A DNA stretch of 10,998 bases from JAOAIV01 sp038849555. Its GTDB lineage: Archaea > Thermoproteota > Bathyarchaeia > Bathyarchaeales > Bathycorpusculaceae. The notes beneath the pieces were generated by a model. That model ran no database searches, had not been told where the DNA came from, and saw nothing but the letters and a program-made list of their open reading frames with translations. Position numbers and translations under genes: made by a program. Below are positions 1 through 5,685 of this stretch, one piece after another. The first letter of the stretch is position 1; each line of letters opens with the position of its first letter. The stretch lies in the NCBI GenBank assembly GCA_038849555.1, contig JAWCMT010000042.1, forward strand, positions 1 to 10,998, written 5' to 3'.

Positions 1-75
1 GTTTTCGGCCTTAAGCTCGGTTGTGGTGACTTTGGTTACGAGAGTTTTAAAGCCTGACTTAAGCCGGTCAAACAT
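1..75 (-). CDS. ftsY: FtsY, signal recognition particle receptor (N-terminal 25 residues only)
   Basis: The gene runs off the left edge, so only its first 25 codons are seen. From the ATG at 75 the reading is MFDRLKSGFKTLVTKV followed by TTTELKAEN, which is the amphipathic 'MFxxLKxxF' start typical of archaeal FtsY before its NG GTPase domain. FtsY is the membrane-side GTPase that receives SRP-ribosome complexes for Sec-dependent insertion. Its ATG lies 8 nt inside the end of the prefoldin alpha gene, implying translational coupling. In many archaea ftsY directly follows pfdA at the end of this ribosomal operon, so position supports the call. The GTPase motifs lie outside the window and cannot be checked. 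Confidence 0.85.
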   Translation of the reverse strand, partial: MFDRLKSGFKTLVTKVTTTELKAEN

Positions 76-520
76 CGCTTGAAGCTTTCCCTCCCCTCAA
101 CTTGCCGACTAAACCTTCGGCACGGTTCCTGTCTGCGTTGATTCGTTCGGCGACTTGCGCAAACTGCTGCTGCACCGCATTCAGCGTCTTCTCCATCTCC
201 TCTAGCCGCTCCTTAACCATCGCTTTTGCCTCCTGCAGCGTTTTCTCAACGGATACTCCTGCACCGATTCCTACGACAACCTTGTCAGGCGCCGCCAACT
301 TCGCTTTCAAGTAGGAGCCGCCGCCAATTGGAACAAGAAGTTCCGTGTCCTCTTTCTCCTTTTCTACACTCTCCAAAGTCATTTGCGCATAAGACAAATC
401 CGTCATAGCTGTAGTTATCATGCCAATCCGCTGCTGTAGCGTCTCGGCGGTCTGCTCTAAAAGGCGCATTTCTATGCTGAGCCTGCGAAGCTCCTCTTCC
501 TCTTCGCTTATTTTTGCCAA
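68..520 (-). CDS. pfdA: Prefoldin alpha subunit
   Basis: A 150-residue protein. Prefoldin alpha joins beta subunits in a hexameric (alpha2beta4), ATP-independent cytosolic chaperone that holds nascent or unfolded chains for the thermosome. The sequence has the family layout: an N-terminal coiled-coil helix (about residues 5-50, E/L/Q rich), a central beta-hairpin region (about 60-88, including LLVPIGGGSYLKAKL and VVVGIGAGVSVEKT), and a second long coiled-coil helix (about 90-140). The LVPIGxGxYxxA and GxGxxVEK motifs are diagnostic of the alpha class. The start is a TTG at 520, two bases after the rpl18a stop; the next ATG (residue 18) would cut into the first helix, so I prefer TTG. The 3' end overlaps ftsY by 8 nt. 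Confidence 0.95.
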   Translation of the reverse strand: MAKISEEEEELRRLSIEMRLLEQTAETLQQRIGMITTAMTDLSYAQMTLESVEKEKEDTELLVPIGGGSYLKAKLAAPDKVVVGIGAGVSVEKTLQEAKAMVKERLEEMEKTLNAVQQQFAQVAERINADRNRAEGLVGKLRGGKASSDV

Positions 521-522
521 GC

Positions 523-750
523 CTATTCCCCAGCCACAATCTTTTTCAAAACAGGATTCTTGATTTCTTCAGTTGGAACTTCCGCAACGCTCAATATCTT
601 AATATGATGCCGCTTAACGCGGTGTTTGCTGCCGATTTCCGCGTAAACTTTCTCAACGGCATGCTCAGATTTAGCCGCTAACACTTCTTTCGCGAAGGGA
701 GTCTTCAAATTTGGCTTGTTAATCTCGCCGGTTACTCTGAAAACTTTCAT
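523..750 (-). CDS. rpl18a: Large ribosomal subunit protein L18a/L20a (LX)
   Basis: A 75-residue basic protein beginning MKVFRVTGE, the hallmark of the archaeal LX (eL20, also named L18Ae/L20A) family, which is about half the length of the eukaryotic protein. The body contains the usual FAKEVLAAKSEHAVEKVYAEIGS stretch (about 19-41; helix and turn), then KHRVKRHHIKI (about 42-52). It binds 23S rRNA in the 50S subunit. The ATG at 750 overlaps the aIF6 stop as ATGA, a classic coupling arrangement; its own stop is 2 nt before the pfdA TTG. The aIF6-L18a-pfdA order is conserved across many archaea. There is nothing unusual in length or residues. Confidence 0.96.
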   Translation of the reverse strand: MKVFRVTGEINKPNLKTPFAKEVLAAKSEHAVEKVYAEIGSKHRVKRHHIKILSVAEVPTEEIKNPVLKKIVAGE

Positions 751-1433
751 TGCACATCATCTTCCTGCACAACATCCAATGCATTCCCAATTATAAACAT
801 CTCGGGTCCAGTGGTCAAAGAACCAGCCACTGCAGCGTGACTATTAGCTATTAAGCCAGTGCCAACATAAGGTATGCCGCAGTTGATTGTGCCCACGTCC
901 ACGGGAACTTTAAAGACGCTTTCTAAAACCTTCTTTTCCTCTTCGCTTAGCAGTGGATGCGCAAGGACGCCCTTATTGGTTGCCACCGCCAGCGACCCGA
1001 CGTAGGGCAAGCCTGCAATCTCGGCTGGAACAGCATCTACTCCTAAGGTTTCGGAAATTTTGCTTATTTCATGCTCCTTGAAGCGGGGGTCAACAACCGC
1101 TCCGTGGTCGTTGGCTAGCACCAGATTGCCGTAGGCTGTCTTTTTTGTCTCCATAACCGTGATGTTGCCTTCAAAAGACGATTTGATGGCGGCGAATTCT
1201 TCTTCCTTGATTGAGTGGGGCAGGAGAATGCCGTTTGAGTTTGCACAAGCTAATGCGCCAACCAGCACGGAGCCAGCGAGGGAGGTGTGCACCAGCTTAA
1301 CTCTCAACCAGTCCGCTGTCCGCTGCGCCTTTTTCAACGGCACAGCCTTTGGAATTATGACGATTTTATCGTTTGCAAGTGAGTAAATGCCTATACTTGC
1401 GCTTCCAGCTATGCTTGTCAGGTAAACGGCCAA
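747..1433 (-). CDS. eif6: Translation initiation factor 6 (aIF6)
   Basis: A 228-residue protein, the normal length for archaeal IF6. It binds the 50S subunit near L14/L24e and blocks premature 30S joining. The pentein fold with five-fold pseudosymmetry shows as five repeats: around residues 14-24 (IGIYSLANDK), 58-72 (VGALACANSNGILLP), 101-116 (YGNLVLANDHGAVVDP), 145-160 (VGSLAVATNKGVLAHP) and 190-204 (VGTGLIANSHAAVAG). The start is a TTG at 1433, four bases downstream of the L31e coding end; no ATG occurs before residue 94, so TTG is effectively forced by the need to keep the first repeat. It overlaps rpl18a by 4 nt. The C-terminal tail ends in the acidic stretch QEDDVQ. Confidence 0.96.
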   Translation of the reverse strand: MAVYLTSIAGSASIGIYSLANDKIVIIPKAVPLKKAQRTADWLRVKLVHTSLAGSVLVGALACANSNGILLPHSIKEEEFAAIKSSFEGNITVMETKKTAYGNLVLANDHGAVVDPRFKEHEISKISETLGVDAVPAEIAGLPYVGSLAVATNKGVLAHPLLSEEEKKVLESVFKVPVDVGTINCGIPYVGTGLIANSHAAVAGSLTTGPEMFIIGNALDVVQEDDVQ

Positions 1434-1436
1434 GGA

Positions 1437-1946
1437 TTATTCGCCCTCAGCCAAATAAAGAGTAACATTACCATCCTTGTCTTTAGCTGCACGTACCCGA
1501 ATTTTTCTCGGAGGCCTCTCTATGCCTCTACTCCAAACTTTCTCGTTAACCTCATTGCTTATTACAAGCTTGGGCAGTTCTTCCTTTTCCTCTTCAGCTT
1601 CAACTGGTATCTCCAGCTTCATGTGCTTAATGATGAACTCCCGAATTAGCTGCATAGCCCGCGGCGCTCTTTTCTTAGGTGGCCTTGCCAAGGCTTTAAC
1701 GAGCGGAATCGTGTAGATGCGCTCTTCGACTATGTCTTCGTCTTCTTCCTTCTTTTTCCGCGGCGCAGCCTTCTCCTCTTCCTCTGCTGCTCCCTCGGCC
1801 GCTTCAGCCGTTTCCTCTACGGATTCTTCTTCCAAAATTTCTTTAATTTCATCCACAGTCTTCTCTTCGCTTACGCTTGCATCCGCTTCTTCGGCGACTT
1901 TTGCATCCTGAGACGCTTTTTCTTCCGCTTTAGCTTCTTTCACCAT
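1437..1946 (-). CDS. rpl31e: Large ribosomal subunit protein L31e with long acidic N-terminal extension
   Basis: The ribosomal core lies at about residues 72-169: EERIYTIPLVKA (75-86), KKRAPRAMQLIREFI (91-105), then NEVNEKVWSRGIERPPRKIR (131-150), the L31e signature near the nascent-chain exit tunnel. L31e is usually only about 85-100 residues in archaea, whereas this gene encodes 169. The extra about 70 residues at the front are Glu/Ala/Lys-rich and of low complexity (for example EEADASVSEE and AEAAEGAAEEEE), ending in a basic PRKKK patch. No ATG, GTG or TTG codon lies just before the core, so the extension appears to be translated from the ATG at 1946. There is also a short acidic insertion (EAEEEKEELPK, 116-126) before the last strand. 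The stop is 3 nt before the aIF6 TTG. Confidence 0.93.
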   Translation of the reverse strand: MVKEAKAEEKASQDAKVAEEADASVSEEKTVDEIKEILEEESVEETAEAAEGAAEEEEKAAPRKKKEEDEDIVEERIYTIPLVKALARPPKKRAPRAMQLIREFIIKHMKLEIPVEAEEEKEELPKLVISNEVNEKVWSRGIERPPRKIRVRAAKDKDGNVTLYLAEGE

Positions 1947-1961
1947 AGGTTACCACTACTC

Positions 1962-2120
1962 CTATGCTTTTATTTTCCGTGTTCTCCAATTTCTTCTTCG
2001 CTTAGGATTTGTCCTAACCTTCCCGTCGGTGCGCATAATTACCCATGTTGGAACGGCCTTTTTCTGCTTATTAGCTTTAGCCAACCTGCGTTTTTTAGCT
2101 GGAGGTTTAGTTCGCGCCAT
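1962..2120 (-). CDS. rpl39e: Large ribosomal subunit protein L39e
   Basis: A 52-residue, extremely basic protein, short enough to be missed by gene callers. Translation gives MARTKPPAKKRRLAKANKQ, then KKAVPTWVIMRTDGKVR, then TNPKRRRNWRTRKIKA. The PxWVxxRT and NPKRRxWRxxKxK blocks are the L39e signature. L39e is a small 23S-binding protein lining the peptide exit tunnel and normally has about 50 residues. The ATG at 2120 is two bases after the PDCD5-family stop (TGA GG ATG), and the TAG at 1962 is 15 nt before the L31e start. The PDCD5-L39e-L31e order is the standard archaeal one. Confidence 0.97.
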   Translation of the reverse strand: MARTKPPAKKRRLAKANKQKKAVPTWVIMRTDGKVRTNPKRRRNWRTRKIKA

Positions 2121-2122
2121 CC

Positions 2123-2452
2123 TCATACCCTTCTAATTGTTGTCTCTCGCTTTCGCGATTGAAGCTGAATTAATATTTGCTTTAGTTGCGCATCTGACAA
2201 CGGTATGGGTAACTTACCTACCTGCGCCAGCTGTATCAACTGAAGCTCCAGTTGCTCAGCGAAATCGGGCTTAACCATCTTTAGGTTGGTTAGCCTCTGC
2301 CGCGCTTCAGGTGAAAGAATCTGCCGCAGTAACGCTTGCTTCTGCGCTTCTAACTGCTGCTCTACCTGCGCTTGCCTCTGCTCTTCGCTTAGCTTTTGCT
2401 GCAGAGCCAAAAGTTTTCTTCTGCGAATCGCCTCAAGCTCTTCATCCGACAT
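2123..2452 (-). CDS. DNA-binding protein of the PDCD5 family
   Basis: A 109-residue charged, helical protein homologous to human PDCD5 (TFAR19). The archaeal members are about 110-120 residues, fold as a three-helix bundle with flexible charged ends, and have been described as DNA-binding; their exact role is still unclear. Visible signatures: the N-terminal helix (DEELEAIRRRKLLALQQKL, 3-21), a Gln-rich stretch (about 22-45), the core LRQILSPEARQRLTNLKMVK (42-61) and a basic tail ending RKRETTIRRV. The core 'ILxPEARxRLxNLxxVKP' is diagnostic. The ATG at 2452 follows the S19e stop by 2 nt (TAAGGATG). It sits in a ribosomal operon, as in most archaea, which hints at a translation-linked role. 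Confidence 0.95.
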   Translation of the reverse strand: MSDEELEAIRRRKLLALQQKLSEEQRQAQVEQQLEAQKQALLRQILSPEARQRLTNLKMVKPDFAEQLELQLIQLAQVGKLPIPLSDAQLKQILIQLQSRKRETTIRRV

Positions 2453-2454
2453 CC

Positions 2455-2919
2455 TTAGTCGCCTTTATACTTCCTAAGCTCAGGAACCGTTTTCGCTAAC
2501 TCTTTATGCAAATCAGCGGCTATCTCCTGAAGAAGCTTCCGCCCCTTCGGAGTGAGGATTCTTCCCTTAGGTCGTGTGGTTTGCACTAGCCCTGCTGCTT
2601 CGAGCTGCTGAAGGATTTTTCTAATATTGCTTCCGCCAGCTTTCACCACATGCTCGGGTTTGACGCCGAAGTCTTTTCTTCCACCGTAGGCAGAGCGCAG
2701 CTTTTCCAGCCCTACAGGGCCATGAACGTAAACTTTACGCAGTATCGAAGCGCTGCGAATATACCACCAGTTGGGGTTTTGCGGCTGCTTCTCCACGTGA
2801 GCGCCAGTTTTAGCAAGGCTTGCCCAAGCTGGAGGCTGTACTTCATCAACGTTCTCTTTTAGATACTTGGCTAGTTTCTCGATGAATTGTGATGCTGGAA
2901 CGTCGTATGGAGTTGTCAA
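2455..2919 (-). CDS. rps19e: Small ribosomal subunit protein S19e
   Basis: From the TTG at 2919 the protein is 154 residues, starting MTTPYDVPASQFIEKLAKYL, exactly the pattern of archaeal S19e (about 150 aa). S19e binds the head of the 30S subunit and is needed for 16S 3'-end maturation. Family blocks: PPAWASLAKTGAHVEK, then WWYIRSASILRKVYVHGPVG and LRSAYGGRKDFGVKPEHV, and a winged-helix half with SNIRKILQQLEAAGLV and GRILTPKGRKLL. An upstream in-frame ATG at 2961 would add 14 residues (MILLQGKIKKGTCI) unlike the family, and it would lie before the transcript start predicted from the TATA box at about 2972 (near 2947). I therefore choose TTG. The stop is 2 nt before the PDCD5 gene. First gene of the operon. 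Confidence 0.93.
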   Translation of the reverse strand: MTTPYDVPASQFIEKLAKYLKENVDEVQPPAWASLAKTGAHVEKQPQNPNWWYIRSASILRKVYVHGPVGLEKLRSAYGGRKDFGVKPEHVVKAGGSNIRKILQQLEAAGLVQTTRPKGRILTPKGRKLLQEIAADLHKELAKTVPELRKYKGD

Positions 2920-2965
2920 GATGCATGTTCCCTTTTTAATTTTTCCTTGCAGTAAAATCATTAAG

Positions 2966-2978
2966 CCTAATATAAATA
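2966..2978 (-). promoter_or_regulatory. TATA box of the S19e-FtsY operon
   Basis: On the minus strand the sequence reads TATTTATATTAGG, centred near 2972, a good archaeal TATA element. Transcription would start about 25 nt downstream near 2947, leaving a leader of about 28 nt before the TTG at 2919. The leader contains AAAGGGAAC as a weak ribosome binding site. No second promoter is evident within the eight-gene run. Confidence 0.6.
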
Positions 2979-3015
2979 TTCTCTGGAAGCAAGCATGTTC
3001 TAAAAAGAAATATCC

Positions 3016-3052
3016 CTAATTGCCGATGAAACACAATCCGAATTGCAATTAG
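3016..3052. repeat. 8-bp inverted repeat in divergent intergenic region
   Basis: CTAATTGC (3016-3023) and GCAATTAG (3045-3052) are perfect inverted copies separated by 21 bp. The 152-bp gap that holds them (2962-3113) lies between the minus-strand ribosomal operon and the plus-strand cupin gene, and the arms sit between the two predicted TATA boxes. This could be an operator for either side. An 8-bp arm in AT-rich DNA can also arise by chance. Confidence 0.4.
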
Positions 3053-3064
3053 TCAATCGGGAAA

Positions 3065-3108
3065 ACATAAAAACAACAGCATGACAATTTGGAGATACAA
3101 AGGGTGAT
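3065..3108 (+). promoter_or_regulatory. Putative TATA element and ribosome binding site of the cupin gene
   Basis: ACATAAAAAC at about 3065-3074 is a TATA-like element placed to start transcription near 3095. GGGTGAT at 3102-3108 matches the archaeal anti-Shine-Dalgarno target GGTGATC and lies 5 nt before the ATG at 3114. The ribosome binding site is convincing; the TATA element is moderate. Confidence 0.5.
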
Positions 3109-3113
3109 TAAGT

Positions 3114-3374
3114 ATGAAGCCAAAAATCACTAAAGCCACTGAAAAAGAACGGCAGGAAGCCAAAACATGGCCTACTTGGGAAAAAGAAGAATCCACGTTT
3201 CCATGGGAATATGATGAGCAGGAAAAATGCTTAATTCTAGAGGGAAAAGCCGTGGTGCATACGCCTGAGGGAAAATTCGAGTTCGGCGCAGGAGACTACG
3301 TAGTGTTCCCAAAAGGGCTCAAATGCACGTGGGAAATTAAGCAGAAAATCAGAAAACACTACAATTTTGGCTAA
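3114..3374 (+). CDS. Small single-domain cupin, DUF861/Cupin_3 type
   Basis: An 86-residue protein with the compact cupin pattern of the DUF861 (Cupin_3) family: TWPTWEKEESTFPWEYDEQE (18-37), the strand LILEGKAVVHTPEG (40-53), and the second motif FGAGDYVVFPKGLKCTWEI (57-75). Characterised relatives with this fold include (S)-ureidoglycine aminohydrolase and EutQ domains, but most short members have no known substrate. The usual first-motif HxH metal ligands are absent: the corresponding stretch is EYDEQEKCLILEG. A metal-independent or binding role is therefore possible, but I cannot assign a reaction. A strong GGTGAT ribosome binding site fixes the ATG at 3114. It seems monocistronic: T-rich runs follow, and the next gene starts 120 bp later. 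Confidence 0.82.
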   Translation: MKPKITKATEKERQEAKTWPTWEKEESTFPWEYDEQEKCLILEGKAVVHTPEGKFEFGAGDYVVFPKGLKCTWEIKQKIRKHYNFG

Positions 3375-3393
3375 ACCAATAATCTCCTACATA

Positions 3394-3427
3394 TTTTTTA
3401 TAGCAGACAAGCTTGCGGAAGTTTTTT
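3394..3427 (+). terminator. Two T6 runs after the cupin gene
   Basis: Downstream of the cupin stop there are two runs of six T on the plus strand, at 3394-3399 and 3422-3427. Archaeal RNA polymerase terminates at such T tracts without needing a hairpin, so these probably end the cupin transcript. The first run (ATATTTTTTATAG) could instead act as a TATA element for the glycosyltransferase gene, whose own promoter I could not otherwise place. Confidence 0.4.
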
Positions 3428-3494
3428 AGGTGCCTTTGTACGGTTTTTAGCGTAACTATTGACTTGAACCACCTTTAGAAAGCCAGTTGATAAC

Positions 3495-5141
3495 ATGAGC
3501 AGAACAGACTTAAGCACGGTTTCAGCATGGTTGAAAATTAAAGCTGACAAATGGAGATTAGCCTTCCTAGTTTTTGCAGTTGCTTACGCGGTTCTTATCA
3601 CGCTTAACCTCTCAGCCATGGCGATTCAATGGGATGAAATCACACATTTAAACGGCGGCTTACGCCTTCTACGCGGACTTTTCCAAGAGTATTTTGCCTA
3701 TAACGCGTTTTATCCGCCAATGTACGATGCAGTAACAGCAGTTTTCTTCGGCGTGCTCGGCGTAAGCGTGTTCGCTGGCAGATTTGTCTCAGTAGTCTTC
3801 GCGCTTCTTTCGCTTATTATAGTGTATAAAACCGCGGAAAGACTGTTCGGCGCGAAAATTGCGCTTTTGTCCAGCATTCTGCTTGGTGTGATGCCCGGGT
3901 TTGTTTGGCTTTCGCGGATAGCAATGATAGAAACCATGCTTGTATTCTTCTTCACCGCCGCCATGTTCTTCTTTTTCAACTGGCTGCGCACTCATAGAAA
4001 CAGAGATTTAGTGTTTAGCGGCTTGGCGCTGGGCGTAGGCTTTCTCGTCAAATACCAGATACTTGTCGCAGGCATAGTCATGATAGCAAGCGTGCTACTT
4101 TTAAGCCGAGATTATCTGAAGGAAAAGTTCTCTAAGATGCCGCTTTTGATTGTGGCTGTCGCCTTAGTGGCGATCCCGTGGATTTTCATTTCCTACCAGA
4201 TCTACGCCTCGGGCATGCTAGATCAGTGGCTATACGCTTTGAGCATGGGCAACCCTGAGAAGTCGCTTTACAGCGAGCGATTTCCGCCGCTTATATTCTA
4301 TTTTATAGAGATGACGTGGCCATACAGCAACGTTCACCCAGTCTCCTTCTTCCTCTACATCGCGGGCTTGGTTGGCCTGGGACTTTTTGCGTGGAGAAGA
4401 CGAACCGAAGACAAGTTTCTCCTAGTATGGTTCGCGGTAGTTTTCGTCTTCTTTACGCTTATACCGAATAAGCAGTGGCGTTATGTGATTCCACTGTTTC
4501 CGGTTTTGGCAATTTCCGCCGCCAGCCTCATCGCGTTTGTTTACAGCAAAACCGCAGAAGCATGGCGGTCGGAGCATGTCAGCGTAAACCGGAAGCGAGC
4601 CGTCAAGATTGCCGCTGGGCTGTTCACCGTATTCCTCGCGGTTTCCTTCTTCCTAAGCGTAAGCGACGCTTACTATTGGGTTGCAAAAGACCAGATTGAA
4701 GTGCCCATTGAGGCGGCGACGCGTTACGCGGCCAGCCGCCTTGGCGAGAACGAGTCAATAATGCTTGTGTGTCCCTTCAACCTTTTCAGCCATGACATGG
4801 TGAAGTTTTATTTGTATGCTGATGGCACGAGGCATAATGAGGTTTGGCAGTATCCCGAGTTGCCCGTGGATACTTACACGCCTAATTTTGACATAAACGA
4901 GTTCATCGCCCTATGCGAAGAACGCAACGTGAAATACGTTTTTACCTACGAGTTCGGCGGCGACGTGCCCTACTTCAACACGACACTATGTCTCATGGAT
5001 GTTTATCAGATGTTTTATGCATCTGGTAGGTTTGCGCCTCTCTTTGGTAATGATACGGTAGAGGATATGATTAAGGACGGGCGGTTGCCAGCCTTCGGCA
5101 CGAATCCGCGTAGAATTCTCATTTTGACGTTCTTACGTTAG
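3495..5141 (+). CDS. ArnT/PMT-like polytopic glycosyltransferase (GT-C fold)
   Basis: A 548-residue integral membrane protein. The N-terminal about 390 residues contain roughly ten or more hydrophobic helices; the remainder (about 390-548) is a soluble, outward-facing domain. GT-C features: the acidic WDE motif (46-48, QWDEITH) in the first external loop, RxxxIET (141-147) after the third or fourth helix, and NKQWRYVIPLFPVLAI (325-340), the 'K/R-RY-hxPLxP' motif of dolichyl-phosphate-mannose mannosyltransferase (PMT) and ArnT relatives. Such enzymes transfer a sugar from a polyprenyl-phosphate donor to a lipid, glycan or protein outside the membrane; donor and acceptor here are unknown. There is no clear ribosome binding site before the ATG at 3495. 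Its TAG shares 4 bp with the convergent DUF296 gene. It may serve surface glycosylation, since a sequon-rich surface protein lies nearby, but the link is speculative. Confidence 0.85.
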   Translation: MSRTDLSTVSAWLKIKADKWRLAFLVFAVAYAVLITLNLSAMAIQWDEITHLNGGLRLLRGLFQEYFAYNAFYPPMYDAVTAVFFGVLGVSVFAGRFVSVVFALLSLIIVYKTAERLFGAKIALLSSILLGVMPGFVWLSRIAMIETMLVFFFTAAMFFFFNWLRTHRNRDLVFSGLALGVGFLVKYQILVAGIVMIASVLLLSRDYLKEKFSKMPLLIVAVALVAIPWIFISYQIYASGMLDQWLYALSMGNPEKSLYSERFPPLIFYFIEMTWPYSNVHPVSFFLYIAGLVGLGLFAWRRRTEDKFLLVWFAVVFVFFTLIPNKQWRYVIPLFPVLAISAASLIAFVYSKTAEAWRSEHVSVNRKRAVKIAAGLFTVFLAVSFFLSVSDAYYWVAKDQIEVPIEAATRYAASRLGENESIMLVCPFNLFSHDMVKFYLYADGTRHNEVWQYPELPVDTYTPNFDINEFIALCEERNVKYVFTYEFGGDVPYFNTTLCLMDVYQMFYASGRFAPLFGNDTVEDMIKDGRLPAFGTNPRRILILTFLR

Positions 5142-5587
5142 CCTTGAACCTCAAGGAACTCGAATCGCGTTTTCTTATCCGCAACACGTTTTGCTTTTGC
5201 GCCTGTAAGCTCTACGATGATGACTTCGCCGATTTGCCAAACATCCACGCCCATGCGGACGCAGCCGGTGACCGTTTGCTCGTTTCTACCGAAGCTAGCG
5301 TGCATGTGCAGCTTAGGCTTGCCTGCTCCATCCGCGAAAATTGTGCCAACGCCGCAGGCTTCATGCACTCCTCTGAGAAGCGTAATCATGGGTTCCGGCG
5401 GAAACGCGTTGCCGTCTTTCGGGCCGACGACCACTCGGCTTTTCTCTTTTGCTCCGCCTATGAAGAAGCAAAGTGCGGTGGAAATGTGTTTTTCTGCTGC
5501 GAAGGATTCGATGACTTCGTGGAGGCATTCGCCATCGTGCAGCCTCAGCACGAAGATTCTTCCAAGTTTGGCTTCTGTGAATTCCAT
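5138..5587 (-). CDS. PPC/DUF296-domain protein (AF0104-like)
   Basis: A 149-residue single-domain protein of the PPC (plants and prokaryotes conserved)/DUF296 family. In archaea and bacteria these are trimeric, often zinc-binding proteins; in plants the domain is fused to AT-hooks and DNA binding is proposed. Seen here: LRLHDGECLHEVIESF (14-29), CFFIGGAKEKSRVVVGP (40-56), PMITLLRGVHEACG (66-79), the metal-site motif LHMHASFGR (93-101; His94 and His96) and TGCVRMGVDVWQIGEVIIVEL (107-127). The third ligand position, His in many members (GGHL), is Cys109. The ATG at 5587 has GAGAGGT 9 nt upstream and a TATA box at about 5638. It overlaps the glycosyltransferase tail by 4 bp. The cellular role is not known. 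Confidence 0.88.
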   Translation of the reverse strand: MEFTEAKLGRIFVLRLHDGECLHEVIESFAAEKHISTALCFFIGGAKEKSRVVVGPKDGNAFPPEPMITLLRGVHEACGVGTIFADGAGKPKLHMHASFGRNEQTVTGCVRMGVDVWQIGEVIIVELTGAKAKRVADKKTRFEFLEVQG

Positions 5588-5631
5588 TGTTGTTTAACCT
5601 CTCATCAGAGAATTATAAGGGAAAGAGTAAG

Positions 5632-5645
5632 CTAATATAAAAAGA
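5632..5645 (-). promoter_or_regulatory. TATA box of the DUF296 gene
   Basis: On the minus strand TCTTTTTATATTAG is a near-ideal archaeal TATA element centred near 5638. Initiation would be near 5612, giving a leader of about 25 nt that holds the GAGAGGT ribosome binding site (about 5603-5597) before the ATG at 5587. Confidence 0.6.
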
Positions 5646-5662
5646 GTTTCAAGCTTGAAGCT
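5645..5662. promoter_or_regulatory. Near-perfect 18-bp palindrome, candidate operator
   Basis: AGTTTCAAGCTTGAAGCT contains the perfect 12-bp palindrome TTCAAGCTTGAA (5648-5659), and the symmetry extends to 18 bp with one mismatched pair. It directly abuts the upstream side of the DUF296 TATA box, where archaeal activators and BRE-proximal regulators bind, and it lies 24 bp past the stop of the small gene at 5686-5835. This geometry suggests a dimeric regulator site for the DUF296 gene; the identity of the regulator is unknown. Confidence 0.45.
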
Positions 5663-5685
5663 ACCGTTGAAAAGTTTTGTTTGCG

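Noticed and set aside
1717..1911. Ser-rich plus-strand frame opposite L31e
   Set aside because: Its poly-Ser content is simply the complement of the Glu-rich codons of the L31e extension.
5144..5635. Long plus-strand open frames over the DUF296 gene
   Set aside because: They are the antisense of a gene with clear family motifs, promoter and ribosome binding site; their translations are Cys/Phe/Ser-rich and show no motif.
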